Positions 52,920 through 62,693 of a stretch of DNA of 64,000 bases are shown here, piece after piece. The stretch lies in contig NZ_CP051206.1 in the NCBI RefSeq assembly GCF_012516395.1, forward strand, positions 1,656,501-1,720,500, in the 5' to 3' direction. A program made the position numbers and the translations under genes. The notes under the pieces were generated by a model. The model worked only from the letters and a program-made list of their open reading frames with translations, did no database searches and had not been told where the DNA came from. Each line of letters starts with the position of its first letter. The first letter of the stretch is position 1. Origin of the DNA: Dolichospermum flos-aquae CCAP 1403/13F (GTDB lineage Bacteria; Cyanobacteriota; Cyanobacteriia; Cyanobacteriales; Nostocaceae).

Positions 52920-54710
52920 ATGACGCTCCCAATTCGTAACGTCGCCATTATCGCCCACGTTGACCACGGTAAAACCACCCTGGTTGACGCTCTCCTCAAA
53001 CAGTCCGGCATTTTCCGCGAAGGCGAAGACGTTCCGGATTGTGTCATGGACTCCAATGATTTAGAGCGGGAACGAGGCATTACAATTCTTTCTAAAAATA
53101 CAGCGGTTCGCTACAAAGAAACCCTGATTAATATTGTTGATACTCCTGGACACGCTGACTTCGGCGGAGAAGTAGAACGGGTACTCGGCATGGTAGACGG
53201 TTGTATTCTGATTGTTGATGCCAATGAAGGACCAATGCCCCAAACCCGCTTTGTCTTGAAAAAGGCTTTGGAAAAAGGTCTCCGTCCTATTGTTGTTATT
53301 AACAAGATTGACCGTGGCCAAGCTGACCCCCACATTGCTGTTGATAAGGTCTTGGATCTGTTCTTAGAATTAGGTGCAGATGAAGACCAGTGTGACTTTA
53401 AATATTTGTTTGCTTCCGGTATGGCTGGTTTCGCTAAAGAAAGCTTAGAAGCAGAATCAGTAGATATGCAGCCGCTATTTAATGCCATTCTTCGCCACGT
53501 TCCTGCACCAGTGGGAGATCCTAACAAGCCTCTACAATTACAAGTTACCACCCTAGATTATTCAGAATATTTAGGCCGGATTGTCATTGGTAAAATCCAC
53601 AATGGAACTATCCGCGCTGGACAACAAGCTGCTTTGGTAGTAGAAGATGGCAGCATTGTCAAGGGCAAAGTTACCAAGCTGATGGGGTTTGAAGGTTTAA
53701 AACGGATAGAGATGCAAGAAGCTACCGCAGGTTATATTGTGGCTGTAGCTGGTTTTGCTGATGCTTATATTGGCGAAACTATTACAGATCCTAATGAACC
53801 TCTGGCTCTGCCATTAATTAAGGTGGATGAACCAACTTTGCAAATGACCTTCTGGGTGAATGATTCACCTTTTGCTGGTCAAGAAGGTAAATTGGTAACA
53901 TCTCGGCAAATCCGCGATCGCTTATACCGCGAATTAGAAACCAACGTAGCTTTGCGCGTTGAAGACACCGACTCTCCTGATAAATTCCTGGTTTCTGGTC
54001 GTGGTGAATTACACCTAGGCATCTTAATCGAAACCATGCGCCGTGAGGGTTTTGAGTTCCAAGTATCCCAACCTCAAGTAATTTACCGTACAGTTAACGG
54101 TCAAAATTGCGAACCTTTTGAACTTCTAGCATTAGATGTTCCCGCGGACGCAGTTGGTAGCTGTATTGAACGGTTAGGACAACGGAAAGCGGAAATGCAA
54201 GATATGCAGCCTGGTGGTGGCGATCGCACCCAACTAGAGTTTATCGTAGCAGCCCGTGGTTTAATCGGTTTCCGAGGTGAATTCATGCGAATGACTCGCG
54301 GTGAAGGCATCATGAACCACAGTTTCCTTGATTATCGTCCCCTTTGTGGTGATATTGAAGCCCGGAACAAAGGCGTTCTCATCTCCTTTGAAGAAGGTGT
54401 TTCTACTTCCTACGCGATGAAAAACTGTGAAGATAGAGGCGCGTTCTTTATCAGTGAAGGAACTAAGGTTTACAAAGGGATGATTATTGGTGAACATAAT
54501 CGTCCCCAAGATTTGGAATTGAACGTTTGTAAAACGAAGCAGTTAACCAACCACCGTTCATCTGGTGGTGAAGAACTTACTCAGTTACAAACACCCATAG
54601 ATATGAATTTAGAACGTGCTTTGGAATACATTGCTCAAGATGAGTTGGTGGAAGTTACACCTGAATCTATTCGTCTTCGCAAGATGTCCAAGAAATTGGT
54701 AAAACGCTAA
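52920..54710 (+). CDS. typA: Translational GTPase TypA/BipA
   Basis: 596 residues. GTPase domain with [15 protein letters not shown] (P-loop), [11 protein letters not shown] (switch I), [17 protein letters not shown] (switch II) and [11 protein letters not shown]; then beta-barrel, EF-G-like domains and the TypA-specific C-terminus ([24 protein letters not shown]). It binds ribosomes and aids assembly and stress adaptation. Complete, with a short hairpin terminator after it. Confidence 0.96.
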   Translation: MTLPIRNVAIIAHVDHGKTTLVDALLKQSGIFREGEDVPDCVMDSNDLERERGITILSKNTAVRYKETLINIVDTPGHADFGGEVERVLGMVDGCILIVDANEGPMPQTRFVLKKALEKGLRPIVVINKIDRGQADPHIAVDKVLDLFLELGADEDQCDFKYLFASGMAGFAKESLEAESVDMQPLFNAILRHVPAPVGDPNKPLQLQVTTLDYSEYLGRIVIGKIHNGTIRAGQQAALVVEDGSIVKGKVTKLMGFEGLKRIEMQEATAGYIVAVAGFADAYIGETITDPNEPLALPLIKVDEPTLQMTFWVNDSPFAGQEGKLVTSRQIRDRLYRELETNVALRVEDTDSPDKFLVSGRGELHLGILIETMRREGFEFQVSQPQVIYRTVNGQNCEPFELLALDVPADAVGSCIERLGQRKAEMQDMQPGGGDRTQLEFIVAARGLIGFRGEFMRMTRGEGIMNHSFLDYRPLCGDIEARNKGVLISFEEGVSTSYAMKNCEDRGAFFISEGTKVYKGMIIGEHNRPQDLELNVCKTKQLTNHRSSGGEELTQLQTPIDMNLERALEYIAQDELVEVTPESIRLRKMSKKLVKR

Positions 54711-54719
54711 TATCTGTAG

Positions 54720-54737
54720 GGGTGGGTTTTCCCACCC
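54720..54737 (+). terminator. Short hairpin 3' of typA
   Basis: GGGTGGG TTTT CCCACCC, a 7-bp perfect GC-rich stem with a 4-base loop, 10 bases after the typA stop. No long T-run follows, so termination could be weak. Confidence 0.55.
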
Positions 54738-54787
54738 TGATTAAAATTATAAACTCATATAAATCAGGTAAATCACACAAATCATAG

Positions 54788-57397
54788 TTAAGAAATTGCA
54801 CTTCTGACTAAAATTACGGTACTATCAACACCAGATGCGATTGCTTCGGGAATATTACCTTGAATTGCTTGTTGTAATAATCCCTCACGAGAAGCACCCA
54901 AAACTACAACGTCGAAATCTTCAGTTTTGACTAATTCAATGACTCCAGCGGTAACAGATTCAGCTTGCAAAGATGCAGCGACAACATTACTTTGTAAATT
55001 GCGGTGACGCATTAATTGACGAGTAGATTCCTCTAAAACCGTCATATCTGGTGCAACTTCCCCAGGTTTAACTACCTGAGTTAAGCGGATTTCTATGTCG
55101 TTTTCCAAAGTTACTAAAGCAGGTAATAATTTAATGGCAATAGGTGCATTTGGTCCTCCAGCCATTGGTATTAACCAGCGTTTAAATTGCTGGTAGGAAT
55201 GGAAATTATTGCCTAATTTGACCAAGACAACATCACAGTTTGCTTGACGAATTATAGTATCTACTACGCTGCCAAAAATCCTGCCAGGGGTAGATGTATT
55301 TCCCTTCCAACCCATGAAAATTAAGTCTATATATCGTTCCTTGGTAGTTTCTAAAATAGCTTGGGCGATATCATGGGCGACACGAATTTGGGTATGAATG
55401 GGAATGTGCAGTTTTTTGGCTAAACCTTCGGCTTGTCGGAGTAAACGGCGACTTTTAGCGGTGTTAACTGGGGTTTCCGCTGGAGAAACATGACGGGATA
55501 CTAAGATGATTTGTAAACATTCTATTTCATAATGGCGATCGCGGGCGATAGCAGCAGCCATTTCTAATAAAGCCGGGGCGGTTTCCGGGTTAGCAATGGT
55601 AACTAATAATCTCCCTCTCCCAATACTAGGCGATCGAGTTTGATAAACTAAATAAGAAGGTTCTGCTTGGGGACCTGTCACCCCATTTTCGCCATTCAAA
55701 TGATCTGCCTCGGCGCGAATAATATCGGCACGGGTAATAATCCCAATTAATTTTTTTCCATCTACTACAGGTAAACGGCTAATTTGATATCTATCTAATA
55801 AATAGAGAACATGACTTAATCTATCTGCTGGTGTCACCGTCACCGGTTTAGGTGTCATAATCTCTTTTAAAAGAGTTTCATGGGGGAAGAGATGATCACG
55901 GATTTTCTGTAAATCTGTTTGGGAAACTAAGCCCACTAATTTATTATTTTCGACTACAGGAAAACCGCGATGATGGGAACGAGAAAAGGCTTTAATAACT
56001 TCATCTCCTGTCATTTTTGATTCTAAAGTTTCCACTATGCGCTGCATGACATCCTTAGCAGTTAATTGAGTTAATATCCCTTCCGTTGGACTATCTTTTT
56101 TAATAATGATGCCATTTAATTTTAAAAGTTTGTCATAGAGTGAACCGGGAACAACCTTCTCAGCCACTAGATAAGATGTCACACATACCACCATTAAAGG
56201 TAATACTAAATTGAAATCTGTCGTCATTTCAAAAACAATGACAATCGCCGTTATCGGAACTTTGGAAACCGCGCTAAAAAATCCCCCCATTCCGGCTAAG
56301 GCGTAGGTAGTCGGTGAACCAAATCCAAATACTTGCAATTCGCATACGCCAATAATATGTCCTAAACAAGAACCTAAAATTAAACTTGGTGCAAATAATC
56401 CTCCTGGTGCACCCGAACCAAAGGCAATTAAGGTTAAAATAAATTGGGCAATAAAGACAATTCCCGCTAAAGGAATATTCGGTTCACTGGCAATCATAAA
56501 CTCCCGCAAACCTGTATTATCTCGAAAAGTTTCTGGTAGTAAGGACATAATCAAACCAGAAGCCAAACCAGCTAAAGCCACTCGTAAAGGTAAACTAATA
56601 TGTAAACGGCGATAAGCTTGAATACTGAAAATTAATCCCCGATTAAATAAAGCTGCTAATAAACCCGCTAAAATTCCTAAAATTAATAAAGCCGGAATTT
56701 CTAATAAAGAAAAACTGCTAGAATAGTCAATTAGTTTTAAGTCTAATTGCAGACTCCCACCACCCAACCACCGGGAAATTACACCACCAATAAAAGCAGC
56801 AATAATTGCCGTTCCTAAAGTTAAACCTGATAGATCTTGTAATAACTCTTCAATAATAAATAATACCCCGGCTAGAGGTGCATTAAAAGCCGCTGCTAAA
56901 CCCGCCCCAGCCCCCGCTGCAATCATCTGTCGGCGATGATCTGGAGAGGTAGGAACTAAACGACTCATACCCGCTGCTAACCCCGCACCAACTTGAACTG
57001 TAGGTCCCTGTCTTCCCAAGGTTAACCCCGAACCCAAGGCGATTATCGAACTGATTAACTTGACAAAAGCTACTCTCCATGATAGTTTAATTGGCACATT
57101 CGCCAAAGCAGCTTTAACTTGGGGAATGCCACTACCAGCCGCTTCTGGAGCTAACCGCTGCACTAACCAACCAGAGAGAAAACCCAAACTTACACCAATA
57201 ATCGGTAGAGATATCCAAGCTGGAAAAATATGGGTAGTATGCACTCGCCATGTTCCTAACCACCCTGAACCTTGTTTGAGTAATACCGCAGATAAAGCGG
57301 CTACTATCCCAATTATAGATGCTTCTGCAATAGCTAAACCCTTTCTAGGTTGCCAAAAGTTCCGAAAATACTGGGTTAGCAATGGCAGGGAAATCAT
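54788..57397 (-). CDS. ClC chloride channel/transporter with CBS pair and two USP domains
   Basis: 869 residues. ClC membrane part (about 20-430) with AAGSGIPQVKAAL (88-92 GSGIP), LTLGRQGPTVQVG, FIIEELLQDL (Glu183-184) and APGGLFAPSLILG. Two CBS domains at about 450-570 and two universal-stress-protein domains at about 600-735 and 745-869. The gating glutamate of the usual GREGP motif is Gln130 here. In E. coli ClC the same change breaks proton coupling and holds the gate open. The CBS/USP tail probably binds adenine nucleotides. Transport of chloride or another anion across the plasma membrane is likely. Confidence 0.92.
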   Translation of the reverse strand: MISLPLLTQYFRNFWQPRKGLAIAEASIIGIVAALSAVLLKQGSGWLGTWRVHTTHIFPAWISLPIIGVSLGFLSGWLVQRLAPEAAGSGIPQVKAALANVPIKLSWRVAFVKLISSIIALGSGLTLGRQGPTVQVGAGLAAGMSRLVPTSPDHRRQMIAAGAGAGLAAAFNAPLAGVLFIIEELLQDLSGLTLGTAIIAAFIGGVISRWLGGGSLQLDLKLIDYSSSFSLLEIPALLILGILAGLLAALFNRGLIFSIQAYRRLHISLPLRVALAGLASGLIMSLLPETFRDNTGLREFMIASEPNIPLAGIVFIAQFILTLIAFGSGAPGGLFAPSLILGSCLGHIIGVCELQVFGFGSPTTYALAGMGGFFSAVSKVPITAIVIVFEMTTDFNLVLPLMVVCVTSYLVAEKVVPGSLYDKLLKLNGIIIKKDSPTEGILTQLTAKDVMQRIVETLESKMTGDEVIKAFSRSHHRGFPVVENNKLVGLVSQTDLQKIRDHLFPHETLLKEIMTPKPVTVTPADRLSHVLYLLDRYQISRLPVVDGKKLIGIITRADIIRAEADHLNGENGVTGPQAEPSYLVYQTRSPSIGRGRLLVTIANPETAPALLEMAAAIARDRHYEIECLQIILVSRHVSPAETPVNTAKSRRLLRQAEGLAKKLHIPIHTQIRVAHDIAQAILETTKERYIDLIFMGWKGNTSTPGRIFGSVVDTIIRQANCDVVLVKLGNNFHSYQQFKRWLIPMAGGPNAPIAIKLLPALVTLENDIEIRLTQVVKPGEVAPDMTVLEESTRQLMRHRNLQSNVVAASLQAESVTAGVIELVKTEDFDVVVLGASREGLLQQAIQGNIPEAIASGVDSTVILVRSAIS

Positions 57398-57703
57398 AAT
57401 TTTTAAGTTTTAATTTTTAATCTTTAAATTTTAATTTAAAACTAACTCTTTCTTGAGTTTTTTAGATAGATATCTTATTTTGCTTATTAAGTATTTTTAC
57501 TGATAAGCTTGAATAAGAAAAGACAGTAAAATTATTAAAAAATACTATTGACAAGTTTCCAAGTTTCAGTTATAGTTTAAATATAGTGGAAATCTGTGCG
57601 CCCATATATATAGGGGTTTGCTTTTCCAAAAGTATTTTTGTCAGAATCAGGATACTCAGGATTTTAGGATTTACAGGATGTGGGTTTCAAGTATAATGAT
57701 CAA
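57398..57703. other. AT-rich intergenic with one repeat unit
   Basis: About 300 bases between ClC and the orphan antitoxin gene. It holds a single, solitary unit of the TCAGGAT/CAGGATTT/ACAGGATG repeat at 57642-57680, the same motif that makes the array at 58101-58876. No gene is seen. Confidence 0.5.
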
Positions 57704-58057
57704 TTATGATTCATAAATAAAATCTGCTAAACAATTACCTAATTTTAAATTTTCTATACTTTTAAAATCACCATGTTGATCTATTTCATTAAATTGTTCA
57801 GTATTAAGTAAAAATTCAGTTTCATCTTCTTTTGTCCATGTTCCAGCAAGATAATCTAAATCGTGGTAAGGATAAGAATTAGAAAGATGTTTTTCTGCTG
57901 TTTCCAAGGTTTCTGGTGGTATATTTTGGGGTGAGAAAATCCCATTTTTTAGACTATTTATTTTATCTGTAAATTCTTTTATCCATTGATAAAGGTTATC
58001 TAGCTCTTGTTCTGGTATTCTGTCAATTTCTGCTTGAATAAGTTTTTTTACTGTCAT
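57704..58057 (-). CDS. Putative orphan antitoxin
   Basis: 117 residues from ATG 58057, which has AGGAG eight bases upstream. The N-terminus (MTVKKLIQAEIDRIPEQELD) and the HDLDYLAGTWTKEDETEFL segment resemble antitoxins paired with VapC-type toxins in cyanobacteria. Usually the toxin follows shortly after the segment at FNEID; here the frame instead runs 20 residues further and stops, with no toxin gene downstream. It is probably an orphan left by loss of the toxin, bounded by repeats on both sides. Confidence 0.6.
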   Translation of the reverse strand: MTVKKLIQAEIDRIPEQELDNLYQWIKEFTDKINSLKNGIFSPQNIPPETLETAEKHLSNSYPYHDLDYLAGTWTKEDETEFLLNTEQFNEIDQHGDFKSIENLKLGNCLADFIYES

Positions 58058-58100
58058 AAGTAATACTCCTGCTGGCAATTTATTATATTATATCTAAATG

Positions 58101-58415
58101 ATGTCCAGGATTTGAGGATTTACAGGATGTTATTGGATGATTTTTGGTGGGAGTTGGTGATTTTATTTGTCTGAATCAGGATGTCCAGGATTTGAGGATT
58201 TTCAGGATGTTGTTGGATGATTTTTGGTGGGAGTTGGTGATTTTATTTGTCTGAATCAGGATATCCAGGATTTGAGGATTTACAGGATGTTGTTGGATGA
58301 TTTTTTGTGGGGAGTTGGGGATTTTTTTTGTCTGAATCAGGATTTCCAGGATTTGAGGATTTACAGGATGTTGTTGGATGATTGTTTTTTGGAACTTGGG
58401 GATTTTTCAGGATGT
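58101..58415. repeat. 80-bp tandem repeat array A
   Basis: Four units starting at 58101, 58181, 58261 and about 58342 (last unit truncated). Each contains CCAGGATTTGAGGATT, CAGGATGTTGTTGGATGA and TTTGTCTGAATCAGGAT. Not a CRISPR: the spacers are not unique but part of the repeat. Confidence 0.9.
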
Positions 58416-58442
58416 TTTTGAATGATTGTTTTTGAATAATTT

Positions 58443-58876
58443 AAACCATCTATAAATTACCATCCTGTTAATCCTTTAATCCTGGACATCCTGATTCTGA
58501 CAAATGCAAATTTCATCACCAAACAAACCATCTATAAATTACCATCCTGTACATCCTTTAATCCCGGTTATCCTGATATGGCTAACGCCACGCTACGCTA
58601 TCAGACAAATGCAAATTTCATCACCAAACAAACCATCTATAAATTACCATCCTGTACATCCTTTAATCCCGGTTATCCTGATATGGCTAACGCCACGCTA
58701 CGCTATCAGACAAATACAACTTTCATCACCAAACAAACCATCTAAAAATTACCATCCTGTACATCCTTTAATCCTGGTTATCCTGATTCTGACAAATGCA
58801 AATTTCATCACCAAACAAACCATCTATAAATTACCATCCTGTTAATCCTTTAATCCTGGTTATCCTGATTCAGACT
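58443..58876. repeat. Tandem repeat array B, inverted relative to A
   Basis: Five units starting at 58443, 58525, 58630, 58735 and 58817 with periods of 82, 105, 105 and 82. Each contains ACCATCCTGTTAATCC or ACCATCCTGTACATCC, and CCTGATTCTGACAAATGC. Two units carry an extra 24-base insert with GGCTAACGCCACGCTACGC. The shared core is the reverse complement of array A, so the pair can form a long foldback. Confidence 0.9.
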
Positions 58877-58909
58877 TAATAATTTTCTGTAACCCTTAAA
58901 TGTTACAGA

Positions 58910-60274
58910 CTACAAGTCTCGACGCGAGAGAAGACCCACCCAGGGGTGGTGTCCCCCATCCCCCCTGGGGAACACCGGTGCTTCTAAGCGAAAGGTTGCA
59001 GAGGGGAGGTGGCCTTCTGGTGCTTTCTTGTCAAAAGTAATATCTTCGTAGTGCAACCAGTTTCCTCCTTTTCTCCATCCTACCTTGTCACAAATCTGTC
59101 TCCAAATTTCGCTGTTATAGTTATATTCTCTCGTTCCACCCAAACCTTGATAAATTCGTTTCTGCACAGAAAAACCAAACTTACCATCACTGTATTTTAC
59201 CCACAACTGGTCAATGGTGCGGAGGTCTTCACAGGGAAAATTATCAATATCTTTAATATTTAACCAACCTTCCTTTTCCCGTTTCGCAACTGCTAACATG
59301 ACCCGTCTTGTTTCCTCGTCTGCTTCTTTCCATTTCCCTTGTGCGAGGTAGTCACGCAGTTTCCTGTAGTCCATTCCACAGGATGATTCTAGTCCCCCCT
59401 CCTCGCTTGCGGGGAGGGGGTTAGGGGGTGGGGTTCTTACCAAACCCAAATTTTCCCGAAACTTCAAAACCGTCGGAGTCCGGTTTTCCGGTTCTATTTC
59501 CATCCCTGCTAAAATAGCATCATTCACCCTCTGACTAATGCGAGAATTATAATGTTTTGGCGCTGGTAAAGGTTCATTATCATATTTCCGGTTAGTTGCG
59601 GGTACTGGACTAACTTCCCCCTCTTTGTTGAGTCCATCAGCCGTCAGCAGATAATATAAAGTAGCAGCTAAAGCGTAAACATCGGTATGAGAACCAAAAC
59701 TCCCTTTCCGACGATATTGTTCAATAGGTGCATAACCTTCTGTGCCAGAATTTGTCATGCTTTTAGTAGCAATACTGCGAGTTAAACCAAAATCAATTAA
59801 AACTGCTTCTTGTTTATTTTGACGTAAAAGAATATTTTGAGGCTTAATGTCGCGGTGTAAACTGCCTTTGACGTGAATATATTCTAAAGCCTGACCAATT
59901 TGATCTATATATGATAGTGCTTCACTTTCAGCAAGTTGTCCCTTTTGCTGAAGATATTGAAATAAAGTTACTCCATCAATATATTCCATCACCACGCCAA
60001 AAAGCTCACCTGCTTGAATGACTTCATTGACTTTGAGAATATGCTTATGATCAAAACCTTTAATTGTCAAGGCTTCGTTAATAAACTTAACCTGTTGTTC
60101 TGCAAAATCCTCTCGCAATTGCATTTGCTGGTTGAGGGTTTTAATGGCGTATAATTTACCTGTTCTGGGTTCTAAGGCTTTGTAGGTAGTCCCAAAACCA
60201 CCACTACCCAAGGGTTTACCTTGAATAATAAATCTACCGTTGTTAATTTGTTGCCCTGGTTGCCAAATAATCAT
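58910..60274 (-). CDS. Ser/Thr protein kinase with GUN4 domain
   Basis: 454 residues. Kinase domain about 10-275 (GSGGFGTTYKALE, YAIKTLN, SLHRDIKPQNILL, LIDFGLTRSI, EGYAPIEQYRR). A linker (RTPPPNPLPASEEGGLES) is encoded by a G/C-run repeat. The GUN4 domain (about 305-450; DYRKLRDYLAQGKWKEADEE, IDQLWVKYSDGKFGFSVQK, WRKGGNWLHYEDITFD, ending LLSRRDL) binds porphyrins in the stand-alone GUN4 that stimulates Mg-chelatase. The fusion may link tetrapyrrole level to phosphorylation. No membrane helix is seen. Confidence 0.9.
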   Translation of the reverse strand: MIIWQPGQQINNGRFIIQGKPLGSGGFGTTYKALEPRTGKLYAIKTLNQQMQLREDFAEQQVKFINEALTIKGFDHKHILKVNEVIQAGELFGVVMEYIDGVTLFQYLQQKGQLAESEALSYIDQIGQALEYIHVKGSLHRDIKPQNILLRQNKQEAVLIDFGLTRSIATKSMTNSGTEGYAPIEQYRRKGSFGSHTDVYALAATLYYLLTADGLNKEGEVSPVPATNRKYDNEPLPAPKHYNSRISQRVNDAILAGMEIEPENRTPTVLKFRENLGLVRTPPPNPLPASEEGGLESSCGMDYRKLRDYLAQGKWKEADEETRRVMLAVAKREKEGWLNIKDIDNFPCEDLRTIDQLWVKYSDGKFGFSVQKRIYQGLGGTREYNYNSEIWRQICDKVGWRKGGNWLHYEDITFDKKAPEGHLPSATFRLEAPVFPRGDGGHHPWVGLLSRRDL

Positions 60275-60324
60275 ACCCTTGATAGTAGATACGGTGGAGA
60301 TGAATCTAATTATATCATTGCGTT

Positions 60325-60357
60325 AGATCCCCGACTGCTTCAAGAAGTCGGGGATCT
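60325..60357. repeat. Palindromic repeat P1, 3' of pmbA
   Basis: Arms AGATCCCCGACTGCTT and AAGAAGTCGGGGATCT with two internal mismatches; lies 14 bases after the pmbA stop codon. Confidence 0.85.
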
Positions 60358-60371
60358 GGGATGTTATAATA

Positions 60372-61685
60372 TTAACTATTTTTCCCAGTAATTGATAGTC
60401 CTTCTACTATCAGTGATGGTGTATAACAAGAACCATTCCAATCTGCATCTCCACCTAGTTGCACTACTTGTTTCAAGGCTGTGTAGACATTCCCTACTAC
60501 CATGGTATCTTTTACCCTGCCAATTATTTGACCGTTTTTGACCCGATAGCCCAAATCAACATTGATGGAAAAATCACCTGATAGTCCGCTACAACTACCT
60601 AACATTTGATCGATAATTAAGCCATCATCCATCTTGCTAATTAAGTCTAAGAGGGAAATATCACCGGGTTGAATTAGGAAGTTAAATAGCCCTGGTGTGG
60701 GATAACTACCTAAACCGGGACGAAAACCATTACCAGTGCTACCACTGTTTAATTGTCGTCCAGTGGTGCGATCGCTATAAAAATTCCGTAAAATCCCATT
60801 TTCGATAAATACTAATGACTGAGTAGGTTGACCTTCATCATCAAAGGGACAGCTATAAGGTCCTGCTGCTGGATTTTGGTACAGGGTAAGGGTGGGGGCA
60901 ATAACTGGTTTACCCAATCTATCAGCCCAGGGAGAAGCTTTTTCTAAAATGTGTTTACCATTCAAAGCTGATTGCACAGTTCCCCACAGCATATCTGCTG
61001 CTTTAGAAGTGAACAATACAGGACAGCGACCACTGGGACTAGGAATGTTTTCTTTAGCCCAATTTAATCGCTGTAAAATTTGACTGGCTACTTTCTCTGG
61101 ATTGAGTTGATCGCGTTGGGTTTGACCATCAGCAACACTGAGAAAATCATCACCTCTGACCCATTCTACTGACATATAGCAGCTAAGTGTGGTGTCAGTG
61201 TGGTGAGAATTTAAACCCTTGCTGTTAATGAGTTTGGTGTTTTCTATATCGCATTCCCAGTCACTATGACAAAGAATATCTGGATAGACATCACGAATTA
61301 GGGCGATCGCCTCTTTACCCCAATTAATCAACCTTTCAACAGATACAGATGTGCCTAAATCCGGGTAGGATTGCCCGCCATGACTCCCTAATTCTACTAC
61401 TTCTGGTGGATTTAAGTGACTCAGTGCCAAAGATTTCTCCACCATAGCTTGGGGATCAACATCGCCATAAGCTACCGCCAAACCGGGACAACCATCCCGC
61501 CATAGTCGTAGGGCTGTACCCTCAGATTGACTGGTTTCTAGTTGTTTGAGACGGTTAGCCTCAAAAAAAACTGGTCGAGAAAGCGATCGTGATTGATACA
61601 CTTCCGCAGCCTCAGCACCAGACTTGAGGGCAAGTTCTAGCAGTTGTTGAGCCAGTGTATCTTGTAACAAATTTTCAGAACCCAT
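60372..61685 (-). CDS. pmbA: TldE/PmbA family metalloprotease subunit
   Basis: 437 residues of the TldD/PmbA fold, with the C-terminal region (VQLGGDADWNGSCYTPSLIV, with the preceding VKDTMVVGNVYTALKQV) and GSYPTPGLFNFLI. It lacks the HExxxH zinc motif of TldD, as expected for the PmbA/TldE partner, which forms a protease with TldD and processes small peptides. A TldD gene is not in the window. Monocistronic, flanked 3' by a P1 palindrome. Confidence 0.9.
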   Translation of the reverse strand: MGSENLLQDTLAQQLLELALKSGAEAAEVYQSRSLSRPVFFEANRLKQLETSQSEGTALRLWRDGCPGLAVAYGDVDPQAMVEKSLALSHLNPPEVVELGSHGGQSYPDLGTSVSVERLINWGKEAIALIRDVYPDILCHSDWECDIENTKLINSKGLNSHHTDTTLSCYMSVEWVRGDDFLSVADGQTQRDQLNPEKVASQILQRLNWAKENIPSPSGRCPVLFTSKAADMLWGTVQSALNGKHILEKASPWADRLGKPVIAPTLTLYQNPAAGPYSCPFDDEGQPTQSLVFIENGILRNFYSDRTTGRQLNSGSTGNGFRPGLGSYPTPGLFNFLIQPGDISLLDLISKMDDGLIIDQMLGSCSGLSGDFSINVDLGYRVKNGQIIGRVKDTMVVGNVYTALKQVVQLGGDADWNGSCYTPSLIVEGLSITGKNS

Positions 61686-61817
61686 GTCCCTTTATGAATT
61701 ATGAATTTTGGATATAAATCGCTTAATCGTCGCAGTCTATTATCCCATTAGCGTGTCATCAACTTACCAAATTCCAAATAATGGACAACTGACCACTGAC
61801 AACGGACCACTGACAAA

Positions 61818-62693
61818 TTAGGGCAAATTGATTTCTTGTAATAGCCAAAATCCCGCAAAATCTTGAGATTGAGGATCAGACTGGACACCAATAAAATGTA
61901 CGCCATTGGCTTGTTCCTTAGCTACCGCAAAGCCCTGTGCTTCTGCCAAAAGTTCAGGAGTGCGGATATTAGCCACCACCCAACTTTCCGTAGCCCCCGT
62001 TTCCAAAATCAACCTGTTGCCTTGTTTGGTGTCAAAGTGCAAATAAGCCATTTCTAAACCAGACATCCAACCTGCTATGGGTAAAGCCCTGGGTGAGAAA
62101 ATCAAAATTCCCGGAATCCGAGTTTCTGGGCGTAATTCCGCCAACTCTAGGGGAAAAGCTTCACCAAAACCAATTTCCCAATCCGGCATTTGAGCCAAAT
62201 CACTAGCCTCTAATGTCACAAAAGCCCATTGTTTTCCTTCTAAAGCATCTGGTAAACGTTGAGGTAAGGGCTTATCCAAACGCACAGAAGGATTGGCTAC
62301 TCCCTGATATCCCGGTTCTTGGGGGTAGACTTCCTTCATGCGCTGCTGTATCCACTGATTAAGAACCAAAGTCCGCCGACTTGGTACAGCGGGTACTCCC
62401 ACATCTTCACAGGATTTTGTAATCATGTTATTCATTTGGCGGCGGAAAAAGCGGATTTTGGTGGGGGAAGCACCGGCTTCTTCTATCGCTTCCTGGATTG
62501 CTGTCCGTAGCCAACCCGAATTTACCTGGGTACTTGGGCAATATTTAGCATAGCGAAACAGAGAATCCGTTTGTGTACCAATATCTACAGGACTTTCACA
62601 CACTAACATTTCCCATACTTTTTTCTGATTTTCGTCCAAAATCGGACGGGAGTAAAAATCGAGTTCCCAATACATTTTTCTCTGGCTGCCCAT
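61818..62693 (-). CDS. Tab2/Atab2-like RNA-binding protein (DUF1092)
   Basis: 291 residues; the second Met (MYWELDFYSRPILDENQKKV) may be the real start. The sequence matches the Tab2 family: WELDFYSRP, AIEEAGASPTKIRFFRRQMN, VPSRRTLVLNQWI and the C-terminal DFAGFWLLQEINLP. In algae and plants Tab2/Atab2 binds mRNA of photosystem I reaction-centre subunits and supports their translation; the cyanobacterial role is less defined. Complete, no membrane helix. Confidence 0.9.
   Translation of the reverse strand: MGSQRKMYWELDFYSRPILDENQKKVWEMLVCESPVDIGTQTDSLFRYAKYCPSTQVNSGWLRTAIQEAIEEAGASPTKIRFFRRQMNNMITKSCEDVGVPAVPSRRTLVLNQWIQQRMKEVYPQEPGYQGVANPSVRLDKPLPQRLPDALEGKQWAFVTLEASDLAQMPDWEIGFGEAFPLELAELRPETRIPGILIFSPRALPIAGWMSGLEMAYLHFDTKQGNRLILETGATESWVVANIRTPELLAEAQGFAVAKEQANGVHFIGVQSDPQSQDFAGFWLLQEINLP

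Noticed and set aside
58101-58876. Regularly spaced direct repeats that resemble a CRISPR array
   Set aside because: The sequence between repeats is itself repeated and the units are 80-105 bases long with no unique spacers; no cas genes nearby.
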